Source: Bacillota bacterium (GTDB lineage: Bacteria; Bacillota; Clostridia; Lachnospirales; Lachnospiraceae). From it: a stretch of 64,000 nt of DNA. Position 1 is the stretch's first letter, and each line of letters starts with the position of its first letter. Below, piece after piece: positions 26,891 through 35,681 of the stretch. Where the stretch lies: assembly GCA_023407575.1 (NCBI GenBank), contig JAEYLX010000067.1:1-64000 (forward strand). The letters are read 5' to 3'. The position numbers were made by a program, and so were the translations under genes. The notes under the pieces were generated by a model. That model had not been told where the DNA came from. It did not search any database and saw only the letters and a list, made by a program, of their open reading frames with translations.

Positions 26891-28777
26891 CTATTTTTTT
26901 ATTTTAAAAGTAAATCCATTCTTTTTAGCATAGGTTTCAGCATATGTGCCCTTTGCTCCGTAAATTGTTATTTTTCCACTATAGGCAAATGCATTCTCAC
27001 CAATACTCTTTACGCTTTTTGGTATATAAACGGTCTTTAGCGATTGGTTATTTGCAAATGCATAATCCTCTATAGTTGTCACCTTGCCTGGAATTGTAAT
27101 TGAGGTAAGCCCTGCAAAATCAAAAGCAGCATACTCAATTGTTGTTAGCTCACTTGGTAGCTTTATTGTACTTAGCGACGTACAGCCCCAGAAGGCTCCA
27201 TATGGGATTACTTTAATCTTATCTGGTAGCGTAATATTTTTTAGTTTTGTACAATCCATAAACAAAGCATTTGAGAGCGCCGTTACTCCCTTGGGAATAA
27301 CTATGTTCTCTAGGCTAGTGCATTTACTAAATACTGTTTGGTCAAATGTTTTAAGTGAGCTAGGTAACGTTACCTTTTTTAATGAGGTACAACCAAAAAA
27401 TGTAGCTGTTCCAATGGTTGTTACTCCTTCAGGTATATTAATTTCTGTAAGGGAAGTACATTCGGTAAATTCATTTGGTCCAATTTCAGTTATATATTTA
27501 GGAAGTATTACTTCCTTTAAACTTGAACAACCATAAAAAGTGAAGCCACCAAGAACAGTAATACTATCAGGAATGTTTATTTTCTTTAAGTTGATGCAAT
27601 TCTCAAATGTTGGTAATCCTATCAGGGTACTTGGAAGCTTAATTGTCTCCATTGTAACATTCGCGGTAAATGCATAATAATTAATACTATCTACTGTTTT
27701 AGGTACTACCACATTTTTATCTTTGCCAAGATATTTAAATAAAGAATCATTTTTATAGTACCAATCCCCATAAGTTGACATATCCTTATCGCCAAATCGC
27801 TTACGATTTTTACTATGCCACTTTGCAAAATTCTTAAAGAAATCTTTTGAAAGCTCACTTTTAATGACGGTTGCTATTATATTCATGGAAACCGGTCCAT
27901 TATGTTGCGTTTGTTCTGTTACTCTATCACGAACTTTACGATATTTATCTTTTCCATATTTTTCAATTATATAGCAACTTATGCGATAACCTAGCTTATT
28001 CCTATCTAACCCTATGGTATTATAAATAAAAATATCTTCTATATTATCTTCTGTAATTAGATTCTCGTAGTCTGTTACACTACTTTTAGCATCATAATTA
28101 CTTTTAATCGTTGGATATTCCTTTGATATTAGCTCGGTGTAGTACTCTACAAAACCATCTTCTAAGGTAGCTCCAAAATCACTACCATTCCTCCCCCATA
28201 CTATTCTTAATAACTCCATAATTATGTTATAACTGGTACCATTCTCCTGATTAAGGTATTGGTCAGTTAAGAACAATCCATATCCACCTGATGAATATAT
28301 TTGCCGGCCATCACCTATATTAGGTACGACAATTTCAATTCTTTCATGATCAGAATTAATTTTCTTAAGTTCTGATGCTGTATTAAAGTACCCATCCAGC
28401 TCCCCATCCATCCCCCAGTATTCTATATCTAAAAAATGTTTGACATAAAACTTATATCCGGTTTCCTTTTCAATAGCATTCATTATTTTATTTAGCAAAT
28501 CAATTATATTAACCGGTACTTCTATACCCTCATCTAAATATAAAACAAATCTTGTAGTTTCAATGTAGGTTTCCTTTTCTGTCGTATAATACTTGCCTTT
28601 CTTTTTACTTAAATCCAAACCTGATTGATAAACTGCTTTGTCCGATCCCTTGGGCGGGACATACTTCGTGGCAGCTTTAGCTATTGATAAATTAGCTGGT
28701 TCTATTACTTGAATTGCAAAAGATAATAGAATTAATAATACAACAAACACTCTAATTGCTTTCATATTTCTACTCAT
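26891..28777 (-). CDS. Exported BspA-type leucine-rich repeat protein
   Basis: A 628-residue exported protein with a signal peptide (cleavage near SIAKAA, about residue 36). Residues 60-345 form a unique N-terminal domain; residues 355-612 hold about ten repeats of the BspA type (LRR_5), each about 23 residues, e.g. CTSLTEINIPEGVTTIGTATF (19 residues of one unit). Such repeats bind surfaces or host proteins. There is no LPXTG anchor or cell-wall domain. It is transcribed alone and convergent to the small membrane protein gene. Confidence 0.85.
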   Translation of the reverse strand: MSRNMKAIRVFVVLLILLSFAIQVIEPANLSIAKAATKYVPPKGSDKAVYQSGLDLSKKKGKYYTTEKETYIETTRFVLYLDEGIEVPVNIIDLLNKIMNAIEKETGYKFYVKHFLDIEYWGMDGELDGYFNTASELKKINSDHERIEIVVPNIGDGRQIYSSGGYGLFLTDQYLNQENGTSYNIIMELLRIVWGRNGSDFGATLEDGFVEYYTELISKEYPTIKSNYDAKSSVTDYENLITEDNIEDIFIYNTIGLDRNKLGYRISCYIIEKYGKDKYRKVRDRVTEQTQHNGPVSMNIIATVIKSELSKDFFKNFAKWHSKNRKRFGDKDMSTYGDWYYKNDSLFKYLGKDKNVVVPKTVDSINYYAFTANVTMETIKLPSTLIGLPTFENCINLKKINIPDSITVLGGFTFYGCSSLKEVILPKYITEIGPNEFTECTSLTEINIPEGVTTIGTATFFGCTSLKKVTLPSSLKTFDQTVFSKCTSLENIVIPKGVTALSNALFMDCTKLKNITLPDKIKVIPYGAFWGCTSLSTIKLPSELTTIEYAAFDFAGLTSITIPGKVTTIEDYAFANNQSLKTVYIPKSVKSIGENAFAYSGKITIYGAKGTYAETYAKKNGFTFKIKK

Positions 28778-29004
28778 GGTTACCCCCGTAAATACGCTAT
28801 TTTTTATAATTTATTTCCTATTACTTAGCATATATAATTTAACATATTTAGCCAATTCAGTAAAGTAGAATTACTAATCTCATTGACTATCTAATGCATT
28901 TGGACTAATATAAATAATTAGAGTTCAATATACAAAATGATGTTATAAAAAGTACTTAATATACACTCGTAACCATTATTACAAATTGACGCTTGGAGGA
29001 TTAC

Positions 29005-29766
29005 ATGAAAAATCATAATTTACATATACATAAGATTGTTAAGATTATATTAATTTCATTCTTTGCTCTCATTTTATTAATGGTAGGAGCCTTTCTTATT
29101 TACACCTCTGCATACAGTCATTCGAAAGATGCTGCAAAAAAGGCCCTTGAAAGCAAACAAGTTGCTATAAGTAAACTTGATAATTGTATTACCTTTGGTG
29201 ATTCCAACTCTGACGTAGGTTTTATCTTCTATCCAGGAGGTAAGGTAGAATACACCGCATATGCTCCTATATTAAAACAAATTGCTTTTGGTAACGTATT
29301 CTGCGTTTTACCAAAAATGCCGTTTAACCTGGCTGTTTTTAATACGGATGCAGCACTTGATATTATGAAAGAGTATACACAGATTAAGCATTGGTATATT
29401 GGGGGTCATTCCCTAGGCGGAGCCATGGCGGCTAACTTTGCAGCAGCGAATACTGATAAATTCGAAGGTATAATCCTTCTAGCGTCTTACCCTACAAAGG
29501 ACTTATCCTCAGGCGACCTTCCTGTTCTCTCTATTTATGGACGTAATGATCATGTACTTAATCTAGATAAATATAATAAATACAGGCTCTTAATGCCTAC
29601 AGAATTTACTGAAGTAATTGTTGAAGGTGGAAATCATGCACAATTTGGAGATTATGGTTTACAAAAAGGAGATGGAGAAGCTACCATATCCCCAGAAGAA
29701 CAATGGGAAATCACCACAAGAGAAGTTATAAATTTTATTAAAAAATACGAACTGACAACTCCTTAG
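29005..29766 (+). CDS. Membrane-anchored alpha/beta hydrolase
   Basis: A 253-residue protein with an N-terminal transmembrane segment (about 10-35) and an extracellular alpha/beta hydrolase domain. The catalytic triad is visible: nucleophile Ser136 in GGHSLGGA, Asp182 in YGRNDHV and His211 in GGNHAQFG. It belongs to the dienelactone hydrolase-like esterase group; substrate unknown. The ATG at 29005 follows GGAGG by five bases; a TTG at 28993 overlaps that site. Confidence 0.88.
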   Translation: MKNHNLHIHKIVKIILISFFALILLMVGAFLIYTSAYSHSKDAAKKALESKQVAISKLDNCITFGDSNSDVGFIFYPGGKVEYTAYAPILKQIAFGNVFCVLPKMPFNLAVFNTDAALDIMKEYTQIKHWYIGGHSLGGAMAANFAAANTDKFEGIILLASYPTKDLSSGDLPVLSIYGRNDHVLNLDKYNKYRLLMPTEFTEVIVEGGNHAQFGDYGLQKGDGEATISPEEQWEITTREVINFIKKYELTTP

Positions 29767-29778
29767 TTTAAAAAAATT

Positions 29779-29823
29779 ACAGCTTATGCTTCCCAGTCGG
29801 TCAATACGGAAAGTATAAGCTGT
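29779..29823. terminator. Terminator between convergent genes
   Basis: ACAGCTTATGCTTCC pairs with GGAAAGTATAAGCTGT. The minus direction has a strong T run (the plus strand has eight As before it), so it mainly serves the gene ending at 29868. Confidence 0.75.
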
Positions 29824-29829
29824 TCTCTT

Positions 29830-29866
29830 ATTCATGATAAGTGAAACGACTTGTTGTTTCACTTTA
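29830..29866. repeat. Dispersed ~37-bp repeat, copy 2
   Basis: Sequence TTCATGATAAGTGAAACGAC followed by TTGTTGTTTCACTTTAT. It can fold either as GATAAGT with ACTTGTT or as GAAACGAC with GTTGTTTC. It lies one base past the minus-strand stop at 29868. Confidence 0.6.
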
Positions 29867-29867
29867 T

Positions 29868-31205
29868 TTATTTATTAATATCTAGCTTTATCCAAGTCTT
29901 TCCTCCATCTTCGGTTTTCATAAGGTTTTTGTCATCCTCCTCATCCAGAATTGCATAACCTAAAGTAGGAGTTATAAAATTAACCCCATTAGAATTGTTA
30001 ATTCCATCTTCCATACTCCTATAATTATAGGTCTTTCCACTATCTTTTGAGTAAAATAATCCTCCGTCAATTGGTCCGGCACCATGGTTAAAAGGAATAA
30101 ATAATGTGTTCTCAGTCATAGCTTCAATATCTTGTGCATAAGGTCTGCAAACTCGTACTTCATTAACCTTCTCCCACTGACTTCCGCCATTTACGGTATG
30201 GTATAACTCTCCATTAAAGGTACCATAATTACAAGTAAGCATCCATCCATTTTGTGAATCTGCAAAAGAGATACCTACAGTCCTATTCCACTCGTTAGGA
30301 TACTCCTTTGAGAATTGCTTACTCCAAGTCTCACCTCCATCCGTGGTATGTAAAATGTATACTGTATAATTCGGTTCGATTAGTGTATTACCCTCTGAAA
30401 TTTGATTTTGATCAGTCAGGCTTGAAGACTTTACTACCCCACTTACCCAGCCTTCCTTTGCTGTAACAAATTCAAGGTGTTCTGCAATAAAATCTTTCAC
30501 TGTTAAATTAGATGTAATCCAACTTGACCCTCCGTCTTTTGAACGGTACATTAGACCGTTTATTATTACCTGTATTATTTCATCATTCATTGCCAGGATA
30601 TCTAAGTCATCTCCATAGATAGCGTCACAGCTGTACTGTACTTCCCAGTTGATTCCTCCATCTATCGTCTTTAATATATGAACCATCGTTGTAACTCCAT
30701 CTGTCAGCTCTTGATTTCTATCCATTGCCAAAGCCCAACCAACCTCTGAATTTATAAAAGCTACTTTCTGGAGTAGAAAATCGTTATTCTCATATTCATC
30801 AAAATGCTTTCCACCATCTTTGGTTCGTATAAGACCAGTGCTGTCCTGAACATTAACCTCATTGTATTTAAATCGGATTACCCATCCATTATTCTCATCC
30901 ACGAAGTTAAGAGAATATAGATAGTAATCAAAATCTCCCTCTTCTGCAGTTAAACCTATTGTAGGAGAAGGCGTCACACTATCTTTATTATTATCTATAG
31001 TATCTTGTGAACGTCCATTTTCAACTAAATTAGTTGAAGTTTCTCCAGAGTCTTTACTTGTACTAACTTGTTCAATTTGATTGGCGTCATCACTAGGCGA
31101 TTCTCTGAGATACTCCTTGCCTGCAAGAATCACCACACTCAGCAGTACCAGTATTCCAAGTGTTACATACCATCTGTCTTTCATAAATTTCAGCATCCTT
31201 CCCAA
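29868..31205 (-). CDS. Ycf48-like beta-propeller protein, membrane anchored
   Basis: A 445-residue protein with an N-terminal transmembrane segment and a beta-propeller of the Ycf48/BNR type. Repeated signatures are NGWVIRF, TKDGGKHF, KTIDGGINWE, SKDGGSSW, HTTDGGETWSK, NSQNGWML and TEDGGKTW; each blade has the [ST]xDGGxxW phrase. It is exposed outside the membrane after a linker rich in Ser, Thr and Asp. Function unknown; Ycf48 itself helps photosystem II assembly and does not apply here. The TTG start at 31205 has AAAGGAG six bases upstream, better than the ATG at 31196. Confidence 0.8.
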   Translation of the reverse strand: MGRMLKFMKDRWYVTLGILVLLSVVILAGKEYLRESPSDDANQIEQVSTSKDSGETSTNLVENGRSQDTIDNNKDSVTPSPTIGLTAEEGDFDYYLYSLNFVDENNGWVIRFKYNEVNVQDSTGLIRTKDGGKHFDEYENNDFLLQKVAFINSEVGWALAMDRNQELTDGVTTMVHILKTIDGGINWEVQYSCDAIYGDDLDILAMNDEIIQVIINGLMYRSKDGGSSWITSNLTVKDFIAEHLEFVTAKEGWVSGVVKSSSLTDQNQISEGNTLIEPNYTVYILHTTDGGETWSKQFSKEYPNEWNRTVGISFADSQNGWMLTCNYGTFNGELYHTVNGGSQWEKVNEVRVCRPYAQDIEAMTENTLFIPFNHGAGPIDGGLFYSKDSGKTYNYRSMEDGINNSNGVNFITPTLGYAILDEEDDKNLMKTEDGGKTWIKLDINK

Positions 31206-31311
31206 TTCAGACTCCTTTCATAATATAAAGCTATTAGATAAAAGCGAAGCTATAAATATATTATATAGTTTCGCTTTCGCTATTACACTTCACTTACCAA
31301 TACTTCAACCA

Positions 31312-31815
31312 TTACCACTTTTCATAATGCACACGGTCTGCATTGTATCGATCAACAAATTCGTTACCCTTTCCCTCTGGATAACCAATAGAAATCAATG
31401 CAAAAGGTAGTATATGCTCTGGAAGGTCAAACATTTTACGCACCTTCTCTGCCACAATCTCTGCTGTCTGTACACCAAGCCATACACCACCAAGGCCAAG
31501 ATGAACTGCCTCAAGTAACATGTTTTGAGAAACAGCACCCATGTCCTGTTCCCAAGCAGTTGGCACTCTAAATGTATTTGTATCCGCTAAAAGCACAAAG
31601 GTAACACCTGAACTTGCAGTTGGCTTTGCATAAGGAGATACTTCTGACAGTTCCTGAAGCTTTTCCTTATTTTCTATTACAATAAATTCCCAAGGTTGTT
31701 GATTGGCTGCTGAAGGTGCCTGCATTGCAGCTCTAAGTATTTTATCAATTTTTTCTGATTCAACCACCTGATCTTTAAATCTACGAACACTTCTACGATT
31801 AAATATTTCTTGCAT
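31312..31815 (-). CDS. Nitroreductase family protein
   Basis: A 167-residue FMN-dependent nitroreductase. Typical motifs are FNRRSVRRFKDQ, MQAPSAANQQPWEF and the C-terminal LGGVWLGVQ, then FALISIGYPEGKG. Such enzymes reduce nitro compounds or quinones with NAD(P)H; the natural substrate is unknown. It ends in a hairpin region (31241-31277). A good ribosome site (AGGAGGAATT) is before the ATG. Confidence 0.92.
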   Translation of the reverse strand: MQEIFNRRSVRRFKDQVVESEKIDKILRAAMQAPSAANQQPWEFIVIENKEKLQELSEVSPYAKPTASSGVTFVLLADTNTFRVPTAWEQDMGAVSQNMLLEAVHLGLGGVWLGVQTAEIVAEKVRKMFDLPEHILPFALISIGYPEGKGNEFVDRYNADRVHYEKW

Positions 31816-31913
31816 GACAAATTCCTCCTGATGTTAAATTTTTGCTTTCATTACTTATAAAGTTAGAACATGATAATCTGAATTATTGACTTGTATCTAT
31901 ACAATTATATTTA

Positions 31914-32813
31914 CTATAACTTGTCATAGAAATGTTCTAACATTAACATATCAACTTGATGATTATTATCCTCAGTATCTAGATTTCCCAGGTAGGTAAT
32001 AACTAACTGCTTTTCTGGAAACACATAACAACGTTGACCCAATTTACCACTCATTAGGTACCCCTTAGGCTTTGTCATCCAAAAATAATATCCATAGCCA
32101 TAGTCCCTATTATCTATTTGTTTTGTAGTAGCTTGTTCAACCCAATTTGGATTTATAAGATTTGCATTCTTCCAAGTACCATTTTGCAAGTATAACTGAC
32201 CAAATAAGGTTAGTTCATCCACTGTTAATTCCATTCCTGTTGCCCCATTAAAATGCCCCTTTGGGCAGTTACTATAAATGGGTGTTTTAATTCCCAAAGG
32301 GTTCAAAAGCTTTGGTTGTAAATAATCCATCACATTTTGCTTAACTACTTTCTCAACGATAACTCCAATCAAGTAAGCCGGTATATTGGAATAAGAAAAT
32401 TTCTCCCTTTGAACCTCGGTTAAAGGAACTTGAAGTGAATAAGCAATCCAATCCTCACCCTTGGGTCGAAACGGATATCCTAAAACTGACATGGTTAATA
32501 ATCGTTTTATTGTAATAGATTCCAATGAATCCTTACTATCCTGTGAGCATTTAGTTGGTAAGTCCGCTTCAAAATACTTAAGGATACTATCCTCCAGCCT
32601 TAGGTCACTCTCATCCATTGCCATACCTAATGCTGTCGAAGTAAAGCTTTTGGTCACAGAATAAATTGGACGTCTGATATTTGGTGCAAAATCATGCCCT
32701 GCAATCAGTTTGCCCTCTTGCATCACTCTAATACTATAGAGTTCAAATCCAGAGTTAGAAATGTCATTAATAAATTGTTTTATCACAGATCGATTATTCT
32801 CCTTTAACAGCAT
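31914..32813 (-). CDS. Serine hydrolase, beta-lactamase class C/DD-peptidase type
   Basis: A 299-residue cytoplasmic-type serine hydrolase of the beta-lactamase family. The catalytic tetrad S52-V-T-K55 is in YSVTKSF, and the second motif Y141-S-N143 is in FSYSNIP. No signal peptide is seen, which argues against a secreted beta-lactamase. Such proteins are often esterases or peptidases of unknown substrate. It is read alone on the minus strand. Confidence 0.85.
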   Translation of the reverse strand: MLLKENNRSVIKQFINDISNSGFELYSIRVMQEGKLIAGHDFAPNIRRPIYSVTKSFTSTALGMAMDESDLRLEDSILKYFEADLPTKCSQDSKDSLESITIKRLLTMSVLGYPFRPKGEDWIAYSLQVPLTEVQREKFSYSNIPAYLIGVIVEKVVKQNVMDYLQPKLLNPLGIKTPIYSNCPKGHFNGATGMELTVDELTLFGQLYLQNGTWKNANLINPNWVEQATTKQIDNRDYGYGYYFWMTKPKGYLMSGKLGQRCYVFPEKQLVITYLGNLDTEDNNHQVDMLMLEHFYDKL

Positions 32814-32970
32814 TAATTAGTAATTCTACTAAATTTAACAAGAAACACTAAGATATCCAACTATTTCATTTCATCTACTTCAACGGATATTATAGTCCTA
32901 ATAAATAATAATTACTATATAATTTTATAAATCTATAGTTTCTAATTTCACCACCGTTAAACTGGCGAAA

Positions 32971-33002
32971 GGCTTTTGCAAAATTCAACTTTTGCAAAAG
33001 CC
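32971..33002 (-). terminator. Strong hairpin after the LysM gene
   Basis: Perfect 13-bp stem GGCTTTTGCAAAA/TTTTGCAAAAGCC with a six-base loop. No long T run follows on either strand, so read-through may be possible. Confidence 0.6.
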
Positions 33003-33026
33003 CCTAAGGAAATCTATAAAAAGTAG

Positions 33027-33377
33027 TTAGTTGGCTACATCCGCATAATATGGTACTATAATAAAATTACCTGTATTGATTACATCGGTTGCCAGTCCAT
33101 TGCTGTACTTAATCTCTTCTATGTATTGGTTCATATCCACGTATTCTTCACTTATGTATTGGCTAGCGATGCTCCATAAGGAGTCACCCTTCTGTACCTC
33201 AATACTTGTAACAAACTTGGCACGTTCAGAAATTCTTTGTGCTGTAACTGTCTTGGTGATAAATCCAACGGAGAAAATAATTGCAAGAACTAAGATAATA
33301 GCTCCTATCGTCCAAATTCTCTTTTTATTCATCTGATAATATGCTTGTCCTTCTATTAATATGCTACTTCTATTCAT
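33027..33377 (-). CDS. yneA: YneA-like LysM membrane protein
   Basis: A 116-residue protein with one transmembrane segment (about 20-40) and a LysM domain (VQKGDSLWSIASQYIS ... YIEEIKYSNGLATDVINTGNFIIVP). It matches the YneA type: a small SOS-induced cell-division inhibitor divergent from lexA, which prevents septation during DNA damage. The location next to lexA supports this. TAGGAGG lies eight bases before the ATG. It should be under LexA control through the sites in the shared gap. Confidence 0.8.
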   Translation of the reverse strand: MNRSSILIEGQAYYQMNKKRIWTIGAIILVLAIIFSVGFITKTVTAQRISERAKFVTSIEVQKGDSLWSIASQYISEEYVDMNQYIEEIKYSNGLATDVINTGNFIIVPYYADVAN

Positions 33378-33512
33378 CTCAATTACCTCCTAAATAACTA
33401 TGATTAATTAACTAATAAATAAATTATAAATTGGAGTAAGGTCACCGGATGTCACTTTAAAAAAATTTTTAAAATTATTATTTATAACCATATTACCACC
33501 TGGTTACACTAC

Positions 33513-33564
33513 CGAACATATTATCCGAACATATTATCCGAACATATTATCCGAACATTTGTTT
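33513..33564. repeat. 13-bp tandem repeat array upstream of lexA/yneA
   Basis: Three perfect copies of CGAACATATTATC (33513-33525, 33526-33538, 33539-33551) and a fourth that changes to CGAACATTTGTTT. Each starts with CGAAC, the half-site of the Gram-positive SOS box; the last forms a full box, GAAC-ATTT-GTTT. Confidence 0.8.
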
Positions 33565-33612
33565 CTTTATTGAGATAATATCAAATTAATATTAGCTTGT
33601 CAACACAAAAAT

Positions 33613-33693
33613 CGAACATATATTTTGTTTTGCAAACATTTTTTCGTTTTTCAGAACATAAGTTTTGCATTTGTATTTTACATATGTTATAAT
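33613..33693 (+). promoter_or_regulatory. lexA promoter with SOS boxes
   Basis: LexA-box-like GAAC-ATAA-GTTT lies at 33654-33665, just upstream of -35-like TTGCAT and -10 TATAAT (33688-33693). A second weaker box, CGAAC-ATAT-ATTTTG, is at 33613-33627. The pattern is consistent with autoregulation. Confidence 0.7.
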
Positions 33694-33729
33694 GGTGCAA
33701 ATAGGAAAGGGAGGATAATAATAATTCTT

Positions 33730-34347
33730 ATGGGATATGGTAGAATCAGTAATAAACAAAAAGAAATTTTAGAATATTTGAAGTCCCAGATTATTAATAA
33801 GGGATACCCACCGGCTGTTCGAGAGATTTGTGAAGCCGTGAAGTTAAAATCAACCTCATCCGTACACTCTCATCTTGAAACCTTGGAGAAGAATGGCTAT
33901 ATTAGACGTGATCCTTCTAAGCCTCGTGCAATTGAAATTATTGATGATGAATTCAATTTAACCAGACGTGATCTTGTTAATGTACCGATTGTTGGCACCA
34001 TTACTGCTGGTCAGCCAATTCTTGCGGTTGAGAATATTGATAGTTATTTTCCGATACCAGCAGAATATATGCCCAATGAGGATACGTTCATGCTGAAGGT
34101 AAAAGGAAACAGTATGATTAACGTTGGTATTTACAATGGTGATAAGATTTTAGTCCAAAAGCAGTCCCATGCCAAGAATGGCGATTACGTAGTAGCACTT
34201 CTAGGGGAAGAGGTTACTGTAAAGACCTTTTATAAAGAAAATGGATTTTATCGATTGCAACCAGAAAATGATACCATGGAACCAATTATTGCAACGGACC
34301 TTAATATTCAAGGTAAGGTAATTGGATTATTCCGTATGTTTCAATAA
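33730..34347 (+). CDS. lexA: LexA repressor
   Basis: A 205-residue SOS repressor that represses DNA-damage genes until RecA-assisted self-cleavage. The N-terminal winged helix (residues 1-65, YPPAVREICEAVKLKSTSSVHSHL) recognises the box. The C-terminal peptidase domain has the cleavage bond A93-G94 (TITAGQP), the serine S128 (KGNSM) and the lysine K165 (EEVTVKTF). The start at 33730 (MGYGRISNKQ) begins the family's usual N-terminus; the upstream ribosome site GGGAGG is rather far (15 bases), so a nearby alternative start codon is possible. Divergent from the yneA-like gene. Confidence 0.95.
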   Translation: MGYGRISNKQKEILEYLKSQIINKGYPPAVREICEAVKLKSTSSVHSHLETLEKNGYIRRDPSKPRAIEIIDDEFNLTRRDLVNVPIVGTITAGQPILAVENIDSYFPIPAEYMPNEDTFMLKVKGNSMINVGIYNGDKILVQKQSHAKNGDYVVALLGEEVTVKTFYKENGFYRLQPENDTMEPIIATDLNIQGKVIGLFRMFQ

Positions 34348-34395
34348 CTAGCTACATAGAAAAGATTTACTAATAGTATTTTTATAAAAGAACAA

Positions 34396-34443
34396 AGGAT
34401 AGAGAATTCAAGTGATTTACTCAATTGGATTCTTTATCCTTTT
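34396..34443 (+). terminator. lexA terminator
   Basis: AGGATAGAGAATTCAA pairs with TTGGATTCTTTATCCT, followed by TTTTCC. The T run is short. Confidence 0.6.
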
Positions 34444-34449
34444 CCTTAT

Positions 34450-34483
34450 CTATTACAAGTAAAGCAACATGTCATTTCATCTT
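34450..34483. repeat. Dispersed ~37-bp repeat, copy 3 (degenerate)
   Basis: CTATTACAAGTAAAGCAACA followed by TGTCATTTCATCTT matches the consensus at 38231 with several changes. It lies between the lexA terminator and the structured element at 34524. Confidence 0.45.
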
Positions 34484-34523
34484 ACACAGAATTTCTTTGC
34501 TTTTGACGTTCAATTCATCTTAT

Positions 34524-34717
34524 GATTTACCAGACAAAAGCCTTGATAAACCAAACCAGATGAATATGGCTGTATTTATATTCAGATGGCGCAGACCGGC
34601 CATGTAGAAATTTCCTGATTTTTAGGCAATTTCTACATGGGTAAGGCAAGTCCAGATGAATATAGATACAGTTATATTCATCATCCTTAAGCTTGATTAG
34701 CTTTTGCCAGGTAAATC
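34524..34717. repeat. Structured intergenic repeat, copy A (RNA-like)
   Basis: A long imperfect hairpin. Outer pairs GATTTACC (34524-34531) with GGTAAATC (34710-34717) and CAAAAGC (34535-34541) with GCTTTTG (34700-34706). A 25-bp stem with three G-T pairs joins 34559-34583 and 34658-34682. Inside is a loop of CAGATGGCGCAGACCGG (34583-34599) against AAGGCAAGTCCAGAT (34643-34657), then a perfect 13-bp inner stem (34600-34612 with 34628-34640). No reading frame. The same core occurs at 43459-43617. It starts 11 bases after the rsfS stop on the minus strand. Identity unknown. Confidence 0.75.
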
Positions 34718-34728
34718 TATCTTATATA

Positions 34729-35085
34729 TTAGTTATCCAGTTGTTCCTTACTAACCAATTTACCATCTCTCCAAATACGCTCAAGGTTATAAAAGAGACG
34801 ATCTTCTTTAGAAAATACATGAACTACAACATCGCCGTAATCCATCAAAATCCAGCTTGCAGAACGAACACCTTCTATTCTTTTTGGTTCAAAACCATTT
34901 CTACCAAGCTTATCTGATACAGAAGCAACTAATGCATCTACCTGGGAAGAGTTAGTACCATTTGCGATAATAAAATAATCTGCAATGATGGAAATGTCTT
35001 TAATTTCAATCACCTGAATATCTTCTGCCTTTTTTTCATCCATAGCTTCATAAGCCAGTTTAACCATTAATTTTGAATTGTCCAT
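34729..35085 (-). CDS. rsfS: Ribosome silencing factor RsfS
   Basis: A 118-residue RsfS (YbeB/Iojap) protein, which binds ribosomal protein L14 and blocks joining of the 30S and 50S subunits in poor growth. Motifs: IEIKDISIIADYFIIANGTNSSQVDAL and GYWILMDYGDVVVHVF-like GVRSASWILMDYGDVVVHVF. Length matches the family. It follows yqeK by 12 bp, the usual Firmicutes order nadD-yqeK-rsfS. Confidence 0.96.
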   Translation of the reverse strand: MDNSKLMVKLAYEAMDEKKAEDIQVIEIKDISIIADYFIIANGTNSSQVDALVASVSDKLGRNGFEPKRIEGVRSASWILMDYGDVVVHVFSKEDRLFYNLERIWRDGKLVSKEQLDN

Positions 35086-35097
35086 TGCAATCCCCTT

Positions 35098-35676
35098 TCA
35101 TTCACGAGCCTCTATTAACGTCCTATAATACTCATATGCTTCTTCCGACATGTGGTCAATTTCTGCATGAATCCCGTGTAAATAACTTAAAATATTATCG
35201 TAAATCATTGTTATTGCATAATCTAAATCCGTATAAGCAGTCCATCTTATAGCTTCGATTCTTGGAAGCGGCTCACGGTAAGGCTCAATATAGTCTGCTG
35301 TAAAAATGATTTTATCCAGTAATGTCATATTAGGTCTTCCGGTGGTATGATAGCGAATTGAATTAAGTATCTCCTCATCCTTCACTTCATACTTGCTTTC
35401 CGCTAAAACTGCTCCTACTTTTCCATGAAGCAGATAGGGAGAACGTTCTTCCATTTCACTTACTGTAATATTATTCTCTTTACAGTTATCTAATAGCTCC
35501 TGATCAGATAAATTTTTGGCGCAATCGTGCAATAAACCTGCAAGACCAGCCTTTTCCACATCATAACCATAGATTGCTGCCAAATCACAAGCAACTTCTT
35601 GAACACCAATACTATGCTGAAATCTTGATTTTTTTAATACCCCATCCAAGTTGTCACGTATATATTCTAATGTCAT
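35098..35676 (-). CDS. yqeK: YqeK HD-domain Ap4A hydrolase
   Basis: A 192-residue HD-domain protein of the YqeK family, which cleaves diadenosine tetraphosphate symmetrically. HD-domain residues are seen in RFQHSIGVQEVA, GLLHDCAKN and the later DKIIFTADYIEP. The order nadD-yqeK-rsfS is standard in Firmicutes, with five bases to nadD. The start ATG has a nearby GGCAG ribosome-like sequence. Confidence 0.94.
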   Translation of the reverse strand: MTLEYIRDNLDGVLKKSRFQHSIGVQEVACDLAAIYGYDVEKAGLAGLLHDCAKNLSDQELLDNCKENNITVSEMEERSPYLLHGKVGAVLAESKYEVKDEEILNSIRYHTTGRPNMTLLDKIIFTADYIEPYREPLPRIEAIRWTAYTDLDYAITMIYDNILSYLHGIHAEIDHMSEEAYEYYRTLIEARE

Positions 35677-35681
35677 TCTGC

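Noticed and set aside
34524..34717. Twister-sister ribozyme or c-di-GMP riboswitch
   Set aside because: A GCAAGTCCAG string recalls part of twister-sister, but the remaining conserved positions and junction layout do not fit; c-di-GMP riboswitch consensus is absent.
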